Assembly (NCBI RefSeq): GCF_040276065.1
Contig: NZ_JBELOI010000004.1
Coordinates: forward strand, 124,001 to 188,000
DNA: 64,000 nt
Direction of reading: 5' to 3'
From: Castellaniella sp040276065
GTDB taxonomy: Bacteria > Pseudomonadota > Gammaproteobacteria > Burkholderiales > Burkholderiaceae_B
Shown here one piece after another: positions 53,853-61,734 of this stretch; within the stretch, counting starts at the first letter, position 1, and every line of letters starts with the position of its first letter. The position numbers and the translations under genes are program-made. A model generated the notes under the pieces. That model searched no databases, was not told where the DNA came from, and was given only the letters and a program-made list of their open reading frames with translations.

Positions 53853-54299
53853 ATGCTGTCCATGCCTGCTGCCCGCCCAGCCAACGGAACAAAGCGCATC
53901 ACGATATGGCAGGTCTTTTTCTGCCTGACCGCGATCGTGTTTCTGTTGCGTGCGCTGATCGCTCCCGACACCCTGGCAGGGCACGAAGCCCACGCCACAC
54001 GATCGTCGCCGACCTTCTATGATGAAAAGAGCACGGTGGCATCTGGCGGGGCGTCAATCGATCTGGCAGGCCTGACAGATCGCTCTCGACACTCATCCCA
54101 GGATCACCCCGACAGCCAGATCTGTCCATTTTGTGCGGTGGCTGCACAAGCGGCGCTCCCATTACAACCCGCCTTATCGGTGGTGGCCGCTACACCGGGT
54201 TATCTGGTCTTTTTTGTCAGTAAAACCCCCACTCCCCGGTACAGCCCGCCGCTGGGCTCGCCGGTCGGCGCCCGCGCTCCCCCCCTGCGCCTCGCCTGA
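53853..54299 (+). CDS. DUF2946-like small membrane-associated protein
   Basis: The 148-residue protein has one N-terminal membrane helix (ITIWQVFFCLTAIVFLLRAL) and a periplasmic region with HPDSQICPFCAVAAQAALPL, the CPFC motif seen in DUF2946 proteins. DUF2946 proteins often sit near metal or TonB-linked genes; function unknown. The C-terminus is Pro-rich. ATG at 53853 is assumed; ATG 53862 is possible, and no strong ribosome site is visible. Confidence 0.55.
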   Translation: MLSMPAARPANGTKRITIWQVFFCLTAIVFLLRALIAPDTLAGHEAHATRSSPTFYDEKSTVASGGASIDLAGLTDRSRHSSQDHPDSQICPFCAVAAQAALPLQPALSVVAATPGYLVFFVSKTPTPRYSPPLGSPVGARAPPLRLA

Positions 54300-54441
54300 T
54301 CCGCACGAGCGGCCACTCATCGCGTAGCCACCCTGCCGATTTGGCGGCGGGATTCACGTGCCGCCGTTTCTCATGGCCAAGGGCGCTAGCGTTTGCGGGC
54401 GCAAGAACACCTGTTCCACAATTGGATGACCCAAAAATTCT

Positions 54442-54699
54442 ATGGAAACCATCAACCAGTCGCTCTTTCTGTGGCTCAACGCGCCAGGACACCCAGACCC
54501 CCTCATCCGTTCCCTCGCTCTCTTCCTGGCGCAGGATCTTATCTGGGCAGTACCGGCCCTGATCGGAATGATCTGGCTCTACGGCGGAACCCACACGCGC
54601 CAGATCCTGCTGGTGGCAACGGCCAGTGCGGCGCTAGGGCTCCTCACCAATCAACTCATCGGCCTTTTCTGGTGGCATCCACGCCCCTTCGTGATTCCT
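54442..54699 (+). pseudogene. PAP2-superfamily phosphatase gene, truncated by IS21 element
   Basis: The first ~86 codons encode the N-terminal part of an undecaprenyl-diphosphatase-like PAP2 protein: METINQSLFLWLNAPGH, helices LALFLAQDLIWAVPALIGM and ILLVATASAALGLLTN, then the motif start WWHPRPFVI (K-x6-RP-like region). The reading continues into the IS end and stops at 54810. The essential SGH and SRxxxxxHxxxD motifs are lost, so it is inactive. Confidence 0.8.
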
Positions 54700-54727
54700 T
54701 GTCAAGTGCGAAGTAAATGTGAGCCAC
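54700..54727 (+). repeat. IS21 left terminal inverted repeat
   Basis: TGTCAAGTGCGAAGTAAATG followed by TGAGCCAC. It matches the right end in 21 of 28 positions and interrupts the PAP2 gene. Confidence 0.85.
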
Positions 54728-54738
54728 CCAGCGGCGGT

Positions 54739-55539
54739 TTACGCGACCGAATTCTGAGCCACTGCCTTGCCTGGTTTCCCCAGGAATCCTGCCCTTTTTT
54801 GCTTCCTTAGCCGGTAGCTGTCCCCCTTGATTTGCACGATGTGCGCGTGATGCAGGATGCGGTCGAGCATGGCCGCGGTGAGCGTCGGGTTCTCGCCAAA
54901 GGTGTCATCCCACTGCGCAAAGGGGAGATTGCTGGTCAGGATCATCGAGCCGCCCCGTTCATAGCGCTTGGAGACGATATGGAAGAAGTGGCTGGCTTGG
55001 TCGCCGGTAAAGGGCAGATACCCGATCTCGTCGATGATCAGCAACCGAGGCCCGAGCACCCGGTGGCGCATGACCGAGTCGTACCGGTCCTGCCGCTGTG
55101 CGGCAGCCAGCTGCAGCATCAGGTCGGCGGCGGTCACGAAGTGGGTCTTGATCCCCGCCTGCGTAGCCAGGTAGCCCAGGGCGATAGCCAAGTGGCTCTT
55201 GCCGACGCCGGACGGACCAAGGAATACGGCGTTCTCCCCACGTTCGATGAATCGCAGCGTGGTCAGTTCCTCGATCAGGTTCTTGGGTGTGCCAGTTGCG
55301 AACTCAAAGTCGTACTGCTCCAGCGTCTTGATGACCGGGAAGGAAGCCATGCGGGCCAGCGTCTGCCGACTGCGCACCAGGCGCGCGTCCCGCTCGTGGG
55401 CCAGGGCCTGCTCCAGGAATTCCAGGAAGCTCCAGTCCTGTTCGGCGGCCCGGCCGGCGATGGCTTCAAACCGCTGTGCCAGTCCATCCAGCTTGAGCTG
55501 GCGGCAGTAGGCCTCGATGCGTTCCGCTTGCAGGTTCAT
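54739..55539 (-). CDS. istB: IS21 transposition helper ATPase IstB
   Basis: The 266-residue AAA+ ATPase has Walker A FLGPSGVGKSHLAIALG near residue 110, Walker B LLIIDEIGYLPF near 170 and an arginine-rich C-terminus. IstB assembles on target DNA and recruits and activates the transposase IstA. The N-terminal IS21-specific helical domain is present and full length. ATG overlaps the natural istA stop position as ATGA. Confidence 0.95.
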   Translation of the reverse strand: MNLQAERIEAYCRQLKLDGLAQRFEAIAGRAAEQDWSFLEFLEQALAHERDARLVRSRQTLARMASFPVIKTLEQYDFEFATGTPKNLIEELTTLRFIERGENAVFLGPSGVGKSHLAIALGYLATQAGIKTHFVTAADLMLQLAAAQRQDRYDSVMRHRVLGPRLLIIDEIGYLPFTGDQASHFFHIVSKRYERGGSMILTSNLPFAQWDDTFGENPTLTAAMLDRILHHAHIVQIKGDSYRLRKQKRAGFLGKPGKAVAQNSVA

Positions 55540-55598
55540 GCGCCCACCTCCGTCAGAATCTGCTGGTAGACCGAGAGCGGATGCTGCAACGAGTGGAT

Positions 55599-56579
55599 CT
55601 ACTCACGGATGGGTCGCACTGCTGGCCAGCTTGGCTGGAACTTCGGCACATGCTTGGGCAATGGCTGCAGCAGTACCTTCTCAACGTTCTCGTACAGGGC
55701 GTGGGGGGCATGTCCGGTGTGCGGATGCGCCCGACGGTTGCCGACATCACGCAGCCATTTGCCAACTTCCGCATTGGCGGTGGCGGCATCAACGACCAAC
55801 CCGCTAGCCCGCATCCGGCTGTCCAGCGGCACGTAGAAGTTACCGCGCAGGTAGCGGTGGAAGCATTCCACCTTACCCTTGGTCCGCGCGCGATACGGCC
55901 GGCACAGGCGCGGCATGAAACCGTACAGTTTTGCCATGTCCAGAAAATCGTCGTTCCAGCGATGCTGGCCTTGGCCATAGCCGTCGCGCTTGATCACGAT
56001 ACTCTTGGCGTTGTCGTACAGGATTTCCTTCGGCACACCGCCCAGCACGTCAAACAGAGCATGGTGGCAGGCAACCAGCGTAGCCGCAGTCTCGTCGAAT
56101 GTGAAGCGTACCCAACGCCAGCGGCTATACCCGAGGGTGGCTGTGAACGCATAGAGAGGGTCGCGTCCGCGCCGAAACACGACGAAGTCGCACTGCATCT
56201 GTTGGCCGGGCGCGGTCTCGAAACGCACGACAGGGTCATCCTTGGGAGCCGGTTTGCGGGACCGCATGAAGTCCTGCAACTGCCGGATCTGGCCGGGGTA
56301 ACCCTGCGAACGCAGCTCCCGCAACATGGCCGGGGCCGGTATCCAGTCTGGCCGGGCTTGGGCAATGCGCCGCTCGATATAGGCCTTGAACGGCTCCAGC
56401 TTGGTTGGCCGCGGTTCGCGCATCTTGTACTTCGGCGCCTCGGGAGCGTCCAAATAGCGCGCCACCGTGTTCCGTGAAATACCCAGCTTACGGGCTATTT
56501 GACGCTCCGAGAGGCCCTGGGCCTTGAGCACATGAATTTCCATCCACTCTTCCTTGTGTAGCACTCGGATCTCGCGCAA
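55599..56579 (-). CDS. istA: IS21 transposase IstA, ends at a premature TAG
   Basis: The 326-residue transposase has an N-terminal HTH (GLSERQIARKLGISRNTVAR) and a DDE integrase core: MQCDFVVFRRG (first D), EILYDNAKSIVIKR (second D) and RARTKGKVECFHRYL (E). The frame stops at TAG (55599-55601). The same frame continues for 20 sense codons reading IHSLQHPLSVYQQILTEVGA to a TGA that overlaps istB, so the TAG is a nonsense change near the C-terminus. The core is intact, so some activity may remain. Confidence 0.9.
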   Translation of the reverse strand: MREIRVLHKEEWMEIHVLKAQGLSERQIARKLGISRNTVARYLDAPEAPKYKMREPRPTKLEPFKAYIERRIAQARPDWIPAPAMLRELRSQGYPGQIRQLQDFMRSRKPAPKDDPVVRFETAPGQQMQCDFVVFRRGRDPLYAFTATLGYSRWRWVRFTFDETAATLVACHHALFDVLGGVPKEILYDNAKSIVIKRDGYGQGQHRWNDDFLDMAKLYGFMPRLCRPYRARTKGKVECFHRYLRGNFYVPLDSRMRASGLVVDAATANAEVGKWLRDVGNRRAHPHTGHAPHALYENVEKVLLQPLPKHVPKFQPSWPAVRPIRE

Positions 56580-56625
56580 AAGATCCGACTTTACGAAAAA
56601 GTGGCTCAGATTTACTTCGCGCGAA

Positions 56626-56653
56626 GTGGCTCATTTTTACTCCGCGCGTAACA
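56626..56653 (-). repeat. IS21 right terminal inverted repeat
   Basis: Read on the minus strand it begins TGTTACGCGCGGAGTAAA and ends TGAGCCAC. A second related box (GTGGCTCAGATTTACTTCGC at 56601-56620) lies just inside, giving tandem transposase-binding sites. Confidence 0.85.
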
Positions 56654-56945
56654 CCAGCATGTTGACTGCGTTCATCAGCCCATTGATGGTGGACTGCGCC
56701 TGATCCCAGATATAGGCCGCTGGCGCAGCCGTATTCTGGAGCTGGTTTTCGTACTGCTGAAGCTGGGTCTGGTATTGCTCAATCTGCTTGAGCGTCTGCG
56801 CCACCGACTCGATGGCCGTCATGACGTTTTGCGTCAGGTTGCCGCCGTCGATGACGGGCATGCCGGCGTGCGTGGATGTGATAATGCTGCCAGCCAGGAC
56901 GGCGGCAAGCGCGGTTTTAGCCGCTAAAAAACGGACACGTTTCAT
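56654..56945 (-). pseudogene. trbJ-like conjugative transfer gene, 3' end removed by IS21
   Basis: About 97 codons remain. A signal peptide (ALAAVLAGSIITSTHAG) is followed by a coiled-coil helix (TAIESVAQTLKQIEQYQTQL, QQYENQLQN) and INGLMNAVNMLV, the pattern of TrbJ/VirB5-family type IV secretion proteins of IncP plasmids and Tn4371-like ICEs. The reading then enters the IS end and stops (56637). The rest of the trb operon is missing here. Confidence 0.75.
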
Positions 56946-57136
56946 GGCCGAGTACCTCTCGATGTGATGAGTTAGCTATTGCGGCTAATCTGCCCCACGT
57001 GTTTCTGTGGGGTTGGGCCATCACGTGGCAGTTCGCCAAAATCTGCCAAGGTACCCGCCCTTGCGACACCGTCACGCCGGGCTTACGTTTTTATTGAGGG
57101 GCGGTGTGTGTCGTGCGAGCCTGCACGATTACTGCT

Positions 57137-57562
57137 TTACTCTTGATCTTCCCAAGGATTAATGACTTTCACGCCGGCAGCCAGGAACGGGCTTACATCT
57201 CTCGTAGCCACGCTGAAACCGCTATCCAGAGCAATCGCCGCGATGACGGCATCAGCCGCCTCGATGCCGCTGCCGGACTTGCGGGCGGCTGCCAGCACAT
57301 CGGCATAGGCGCGTGTGCAAGCCATATCAAACGACAGCACTCGGCCCACAAATACCGGCAACACCTGGTGTTCGATGCTGTCACTGAGCACTGTCCGGCG
57401 CTTACCTGCGGGCATCAGGGCAACACCAGCCCGCAGTTCAGCCACGGTCATGGATGCCAGATAAAGCGTTTCCAGCGGCTGACGATTCAACCAGTCAATC
57501 ACCGTTTCATCGGGTACGGCTCGAAACTGCTCCGATAAAACGTTTGTATCCAGCAGAATCAT
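57137..57562 (-). CDS. PIN-domain toxin ribonuclease, VapC/FitB family
   Basis: The 141-residue PIN domain has the full acidic set: D5 in MILLDTNVLSE, E42 in MTVAELRAG, D104 in IEAADAVIAA and D122 in VATRDVSPF. It should be an Mg-dependent RNase that blocks translation when released from its antitoxin. Start ATG overlaps the antitoxin stop as ATGA. The pair probably stabilised the element it sits in. Confidence 0.92.
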   Translation of the reverse strand: MILLDTNVLSEQFRAVPDETVIDWLNRQPLETLYLASMTVAELRAGVALMPAGKRRTVLSDSIEHQVLPVFVGRVLSFDMACTRAYADVLAAARKSGSGIEAADAVIAAIALDSGFSVATRDVSPFLAAGVKVINPWEDQE

Positions 57563-57807
57563 TCAAAACTCGCTGCGCGGGCTGGTGAATGGTCACGCTC
57601 AAAAACCGCCATTTCTTCGTCGGTCAATTTCACCTTGCGTCCGATGTCTGCCAGCAGGTCGCCCAGCTTTACCCGGCCTTCCGGTTTCACAGCGGTAGCC
57701 AATATTTCGCACATCTCAGCTTGCAATGTACGGCCGTTCTGCGCCGCCCTAACCCGGATGGCACGATGCACCTCTTCCGGCACATTCCTGATCGTTACTG
57801 CTCTCAT
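57559..57807 (-). CDS. Antitoxin, FitA-like ribbon-helix-helix protein
   Basis: The 82-residue protein begins with a ribbon-helix-helix DNA-binding unit (AVTIRNVPEEVHRAIRVRAA, NGRTLQAEMCEILATAV), as in FitA/StbC antitoxins. The C-terminal tail should wrap the PIN toxin active site. GGAGGTTGCAGAC precedes the ATG. It is the first gene of the pair and probably autoregulates the operon. Confidence 0.9.
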   Translation of the reverse strand: MRAVTIRNVPEEVHRAIRVRAAQNGRTLQAEMCEILATAVKPEGRVKLGDLLADIGRKVKLTDEEMAVFERDHSPARAASFE

Positions 57808-57898
57808 GTCTGCAACCTCCTATTGATTGCCGTGAAATCAATTATACAAAATGCATTCAAGTAGCTCAAGGACTACTGACTCCGCCCCTTGCGCTGGT

Positions 57899-58068
57899 TC
57901 AGCCTGTCTTTCTTTCGATGATGGCGTCCCTCCCCGACACAGCATCGCAGTTGGTGATCTGCACCTGACCCAGCCGATGATCCTTGGTTTGCTCGTCGGC
58001 GACGTAGTTCACCAGGACGGCAAAGTCGGACTTGCCCAGCGACGCAGAGGTACATCATTGGCGATCAT
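57899..58068 (-). pseudogene. 5' fragment of an IncP/Tn4371-type relaxase gene (TraI/MobA(P))
   Basis: From ATG 58068 the reading begins MIANDVPLR; after a one-base loss the family-like stretch GKSDFAVLVNYVADEQTKDH and RLGQVQITNC follows, the start of TraI-type relaxases. It ends at TGA 57899-57901 and everything beyond (catalytic Tyr is near the start in this family, but the His motif is absent) is lost. It lies directly downstream of the traJ fragment, the normal order. Confidence 0.6.
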
Positions 58069-58101
58069 CAGCCGGCCTCCGAATTTTCAGCGGCTTAAAT
58101 T

Positions 58102-58280
58102 TCAAGGCTCGGCCCTTGGCCTCACCACGGCTTTCATGACGCGCCCCATTTCGTCCTGCGTGGCCTCGATCCTGCCCAGCAGCGCCAAGATGGTTGCATG
58201 GCCGAACCTGGCTGTGCGCTCGTCATCGGCAAGCCAGAGCTTCAGCAAGCCACCCAGGCGACCAAGGTCGCCATTGATCA
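58102..58280 (-). pseudogene. 3' fragment of a TraJ/MobC-like mobilisation gene
   Basis: About 59 codons, including GRLGGLLKLWLADDERTARF and LLGRIEATQDEMGRVMKAVV, match the C-terminus of TraJ-type oriT-binding proteins of IncP-like and Tn4371-like elements. The 5' part is replaced by an IS3 orfB fragment. The gap to the relaxase ATG is 33 bp, as in intact elements. Confidence 0.6.
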
Positions 58281-58401
58281 AGCCGCGCAAACGCCTGGTG
58301 CGCCAGGCACCTGAACCGCTGACGGTGCCGACGGCCACGAATCATGTCTGGTCGATGGACTTCATGCACGATCAGTTGGCCGATGGGCGCAGCATCCGGC
58401 T
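58280..58401 (+). pseudogene. IS3-family transposase OrfB internal fragment
   Basis: Forty codons reading KPRKRLVRQAPEPL then NHVWSMDFMHDQLADGRSIRL match the segment of IS3-family OrfB that contains the first catalytic Asp (WSMDF). Both sides abut other genes' fragments (traJ and integrase) without spacer. No IS ends are visible. Confidence 0.65.
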
Positions 58402-59398
58402 GAACGGCTGCAGTGGCAGACCTTTGGCCTTGGCGCCTTCCGCCAGGAGCATCGTGATGCGATTCAGGGTCGCATTGGACATGCACTTCCGTGGATCGTA
58501 GCGAGAAGGGAAAACGAAGCTTGAACCCGCCGCGCAGGCGTGCAGCGTGACGAAGATGTCGAGCGCCTGAGTAGACAGGTAGACCACGTGTGGGTTGCGC
58601 CCCTTCATCCGCTGCTTCGGAATCGTCCAGGTCTTGCGCTCGAAATCGACTTCATCCCAGGTGGCCTGGATCAGTTCGCTCTTGCGCACCAGCGTCAGCA
58701 GGATCAGGCGCAGCGCCAGCTTGATGGTCGGGTACGTCGCCACGGACTCCAGCTGCTGCACCATCAGCCGGATTTCCAGCGGCGACAGGGCGCGATCCTT
58801 CGGGACAAAGGTGGCAATCGAGGACGCCCGCACGCTGTCGGCGGGGTTGTCCACCTTTTCACCGTGGGTGATGGCGTAGACATAGACCTGCTTCACGATG
58901 TCCCGAATCTGAACCGCCGTGGCTGGCGCCCCCCCGCTCCTTGAGCTTGTTGCACAAGGCCCGCAGGTCCTCGGGCTGGATTTCGGTCAGCAGGCGGTTC
59001 CGGAAGACCGGCAGGATGTCCCGGTCGATGATGTGCTTGCGCATGGCGCGGGTGCTGTCGGCCAACCTTGCATTGTCCAGCCATGTGTCCAACGCCGCCC
59101 CAAAGGTCTTGATGTCGGTCACCCGGCGTTTTGCACGCTGCTTTTCAAGCGCAGGCGATACGCCCTGCAGCACAGTCTTGCGCGCCTCCAGGAGCAGTTC
59201 ACGCGCCATCGCGAGCGAGATACCGCCGGGGCCGTAGCGTCCGAGGGTCAGCGTCTCGCGGCGACCGTGCAGACGGTAGTCATAACGGAAGGTGACGGTA
59301 CCGCTGGGCGATACCGTCACGTACATCCCATCCCGATCAGAAGCCTTATAAATCTTGGACTTAGGCTTCAGGTTGCGCAGTGCAGCGTCGGTGAGCAT
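58402..59398 (-). pseudogene. P4-type tyrosine integrase, frameshifted and C-terminally truncated
   Basis: From ATG 59398 a DUF4102 arm-binding domain reads MLTDAALRNLKPKSKIYKAS, GMYVTVSPSGTVTFRYDYR and RRETLTLGRYGPGGISLAMA. The SAM-like core-binding domain follows. At a run of seven C (58929-58935) the frame shifts by one base. The catalytic domain continues in the new frame (MVQQLESVATYPTIKLALRL with ILLTLVRKSEL containing the first Arg) and ends at KGLPLQPF, where the IS3 fragment begins. The HxxR and Tyr residues are missing, so it cannot recombine. Confidence 0.85.
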
Positions 59399-59424
59399 CG
59401 AGGTTTCCTCCGGCTTTTGACGGC

Positions 59425-59582
59425 TTTTACCGTCAGGTTTTACCGTCAGGGACCAGGAAACCTGTTGATGCCCGGAAAGCCGCATGACACCAGCATTCCA
59501 GAGGTGGCTTTTACCGTCAAAGACGGTAAAAGTCTGAATAGTCAACGAGCGGGTCTTAATTCGGCCTCGATTTTTACCGTCA
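59425..59582. repeat. Repeated TTTTACCGTCA boxes upstream of the integrase
   Basis: TTTTACCGTCA occurs on the plus strand at 59425-59435, 59438-59448, 59509-59519 and 59572-59582; the third copy forms a 23-bp palindrome with GACGGTAAAA (59522-59531). All lie between the integrase start and the next gene (59399-59719). The layout suits arm-type binding sites of the integrase or its excision factor, or an autoregulatory operator. No attachment core or tRNA end is evident. Confidence 0.6.
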
Positions 59583-59719
59583 GCGCTACCGCCAACTTGC
59601 TTTGCTGGCCGGCGATAGTCACCGATAGCTGCCATGACGTATTTATTTCTAAATCAACACGTTACGTCAGTTTTTCGATAGCTGTCGATAGTCCTCGAAG
59701 GACCTAAATTCATTCCAGA

Positions 59720-60004
59720 TCATCTGTGTTGCTGACATTCACGCAGATAGTTGACTAACAGCGACATCATCTCGTTGGTAGACAGCTTGCCCGCCCGCCT
59801 CAGCGCAATCAGCAAATCCTGCACATGGCCTGACTGCACCTCGTCTCCCGAAAGGCAGGTCACTGTATTTGCCCAACTATCCATCGCGGTGGGGACATAA
59901 GTCACATTGCAGCGTCGGGCAAGATCTTCAATGAAATACGCTACGTCCGTGGTCGGGATAGCCGAAGCGAGATGAACTGGCGAGACTTCACTGAATTTAG
60001 TCAT
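59720..60004 (-). CDS. Small hypothetical protein, third gene of the AbiE operon
   Basis: The 94-residue acidic-to-neutral protein (HLASAIPTTDVAYFIEDLAR; C-terminal LSTNEMMSLLVNYLRECQQ) has no family I recognise. It is predicted mostly helical, with a C-terminal amphipathic helix. ATG lies 12 bp after the abiEii stop on the same strand, so it is likely cotranscribed. It may be an accessory of the toxin-antitoxin unit or a passenger gene. Confidence 0.6.
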   Translation of the reverse strand: MTKFSEVSPVHLASAIPTTDVAYFIEDLARRCNVTYVPTAMDSWANTVTCLSGDEVQSGHVQDLLIALRRAGKLSTNEMMSLLVNYLRECQQHR

Positions 60005-60016
60005 ACACGGCGCGTC

Positions 60017-60961
60017 TCACATTACGTCGATGTATTGATGAATCCGAGCCACCAGCGCATCAAAATCTGGCTGACCCTGGTAATACAGCGCTTGCGTCTT
60101 GCGGTACTCCAACGCAAAGCGCTCACGTTGTGCAGCGTCAGCAAGGACAAAAGCCTGGTTTCGTGCAATCACCTGCTCATCACCGCTCCGAAAGCGCTGC
60201 GCCTTGCGCTCTTGGTAGGCCGGTTCCCGCATGAATGCCTGCACCTCCTCCAAACCCAGAAGGCAGTACACGTCATAGTAGTGCCGAAGGAAATTTCCCG
60301 GAAACGCCTCCGACTCACCCAAGCGACGGTACTTGGTGGAAATTGTCTGAAGCTTCTCGACGAAAGTGTGCGTCGGCGCATAGCAAGGTACCGCGACTGC
60401 ACGGTTGTCGAACACGTCTACGCCGCGATCTCTGGCAACATCGAAAGCCCATGACGAGATCGTGACAGCTCGATTGGGCGCCGTGTCGTCAAACCCAAGC
60501 TCCAACAAAATTCCATCTTTGACGCCTACCAATGCCGATACGCGCGGCGTGTATATCAAGCGGATGCCGGCGCTGCGCATCTTGTCGTCGTCAAATTGCG
60601 TGTCGCGCTCAACGTTACCGATGCCTGGGATACGGATACGCGCCGCCAGTTCGTCGTAATACGTACGGCGCGAAAGGACGTGCGCTGGCTTGTCTTGATT
60701 GCGCCCCGTCTTCACATCCATGTCGGCGGGCGGCTCGATGCGAATGTCGATGTCTTCGGAAAAACGGTGGATAACGCCAAAGCCCTTCGAGAGCGACGTC
60801 CCTCCCTTTAGTTCGAACTGGAAGCCCTGTGCCTGCAAACCCCACAGGCAATGCATGATCCAGTAGTCCTTCTCGACCAACATAGGATCAAGCCCCCGTT
60901 CGTCAGCGACAAGAGCAAGCAACTGATCAAAGTCCTTCCGCGCGTGCAGGAAATCAGGCAC
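60017..60961 (-). CDS. abiEii: AbiEii-type nucleotidyltransferase toxin
   Basis: The 314-residue protein is of the AbiEii/AbiGii family. The nucleotidyltransferase core FELKGGTSLSKGFGVIHRFS and SEDIDIRI (GGTSLSK at 53-59, D70 and D72) is intact, as are KDYWIMHCLWGL and THTFVEKLQTISTKYRRLG. Type IV toxin-antitoxin toxins of this family transfer nucleotides and cause abortive infection. The GTG start overlaps the antitoxin stop by 8 bp. Confidence 0.9.
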   Translation of the reverse strand: MPDFLHARKDFDQLLALVADERGLDPMLVEKDYWIMHCLWGLQAQGFQFELKGGTSLSKGFGVIHRFSEDIDIRIEPPADMDVKTGRNQDKPAHVLSRRTYYDELAARIRIPGIGNVERDTQFDDDKMRSAGIRLIYTPRVSALVGVKDGILLELGFDDTAPNRAVTISSWAFDVARDRGVDVFDNRAVAVPCYAPTHTFVEKLQTISTKYRRLGESEAFPGNFLRHYYDVYCLLGLEEVQAFMREPAYQERKAQRFRSGDEQVIARNQAFVLADAAQRERFALEYRKTQALYYQGQPDFDALVARIHQYIDVM

Positions 60962-61565
60962 TCATCCACTCCCGCAGGCGCTTGCGCGTCGCCACATTGC
61001 CAAAACTGTCTGCGGCCCGCTGCAGCCGGACTGAGTCGAACGAGGACAGCTTGCTGCGCGCTTGGCGCAAAACGGCATCACGATCCTCGGCCAACTCTTC
61101 AAGGTTGTTTAGCAGATCGACATACAGAAACTCGGGGGTCAGCTTCTTCGGGAAGCGCGGCTTCATTCGAAAATCGAACTGCCGGTTGCCAAGTTGGAAA
61201 ACACCATGGCGCTTGTGGTTGTAGACCAGCGTGCGGTTATAGAGCTGAGTGGTACCAAGACCCACGGCGTTGTAGGCCGAGGGTGAAAACACCAAAAAGT
61301 CCTTGTCACGAAGAAAGCCCCCCACCACTTGGTCATCAGTTGGTGGCAGCGGGCCAAAGCTGGACTGCTTCGGCGCGTGGTAGAGGCCCTGAGCAAGTTT
61401 TTTCAGCTTTCCTGTGGCTACCAGCTCACGGAGATGCCTATCCACTGCGGTGGACAGACGTGCCAGGTCCTCGCGCCGATAGACACGACCGGCTTGCAAC
61501 TCATCCGCAAGATGAGCTGCGGCCCCTCGAAGGGGCTCAACGGCAGATAGAGTAGCTGCAGGCAC
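60954..61565 (-). CDS. abiEi: AbiEi-type antitoxin / transcriptional regulator (DUF6088-like)
   Basis: The 203-residue protein has an N-terminal winged-helix region (VYRREDLARLSTAVDRHLRE, GKLKKLAQGLYHAPKQSSFG) and a C-terminal AbiEi-like domain (LVFSPSAYNAVGLGTTQLYN, NKHRHGVFQLG-like strand HKRHGVFQLGNRQFDFR). AbiEi proteins repress their own operon and neutralise AbiEii. The apparent start is GTG at 61565. It is divergent from the WYL regulator across 232 bp. Confidence 0.85.
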   Translation of the reverse strand: MPAATLSAVEPLRGAAAHLADELQAGRVYRREDLARLSTAVDRHLRELVATGKLKKLAQGLYHAPKQSSFGPLPPTDDQVVGGFLRDKDFLVFSPSAYNAVGLGTTQLYNRTLVYNHKRHGVFQLGNRQFDFRMKPRFPKKLTPEFLYVDLLNNLEELAEDRDAVLRQARSKLSSFDSVRLQRAADSFGNVATRKRLREWMSA

Positions 61566-61734
61566 GTCTAATTTCTCATTGAAATTTCATGCATTTTATC
61601 GCATTCTGCCGACTACGTCAGCCCCAAAAAAGTGTCCAAAGGGTCACCGCCAATCTCTCGATGCGTCCTGTGGACGTACCCGCTGGAAGAGGTCTCTAGC
61701 GCATGACAATAATCATCGCTGGCTACGCCAAATC

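Larger units (their letters stand above)
54700..56653 (-). mobile_element. IS21-family insertion sequence (istA-istB), 1954 bp
   Basis: The element is bounded by 28-bp imperfect inverted repeats beginning TGTCAAGTGCGAAGTAAA (left) and TGTTACGCGCGGAGTAAA (right, complement), both ending TGAGCCAC. Additional copies of the TGAGCCAC box occur inside both ends, as is usual for IS21 transposase binding. It encodes istA and istB on the minus strand. The flanking 5-8 bases are not a target duplication, and the genes on each side are unrelated and truncated at the element ends. Confidence 0.9.

Noticed and set aside
57808..58501. A 216-codon plus-strand reading covering the relaxase, traJ and IS3 pieces
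   Set aside because: Most of it is antisense to the relaxase and traJ fragments; only residues corresponding to 58280-58401 resemble a protein family (IS3 OrfB).
59425..59582. CRISPR-like array from the repeated TTTTACCGTCA boxes
   Set aside because: Units are only 11 bp, spacing is irregular (13, 71, 63 bp) and one copy is inverted; no cas gene is near.
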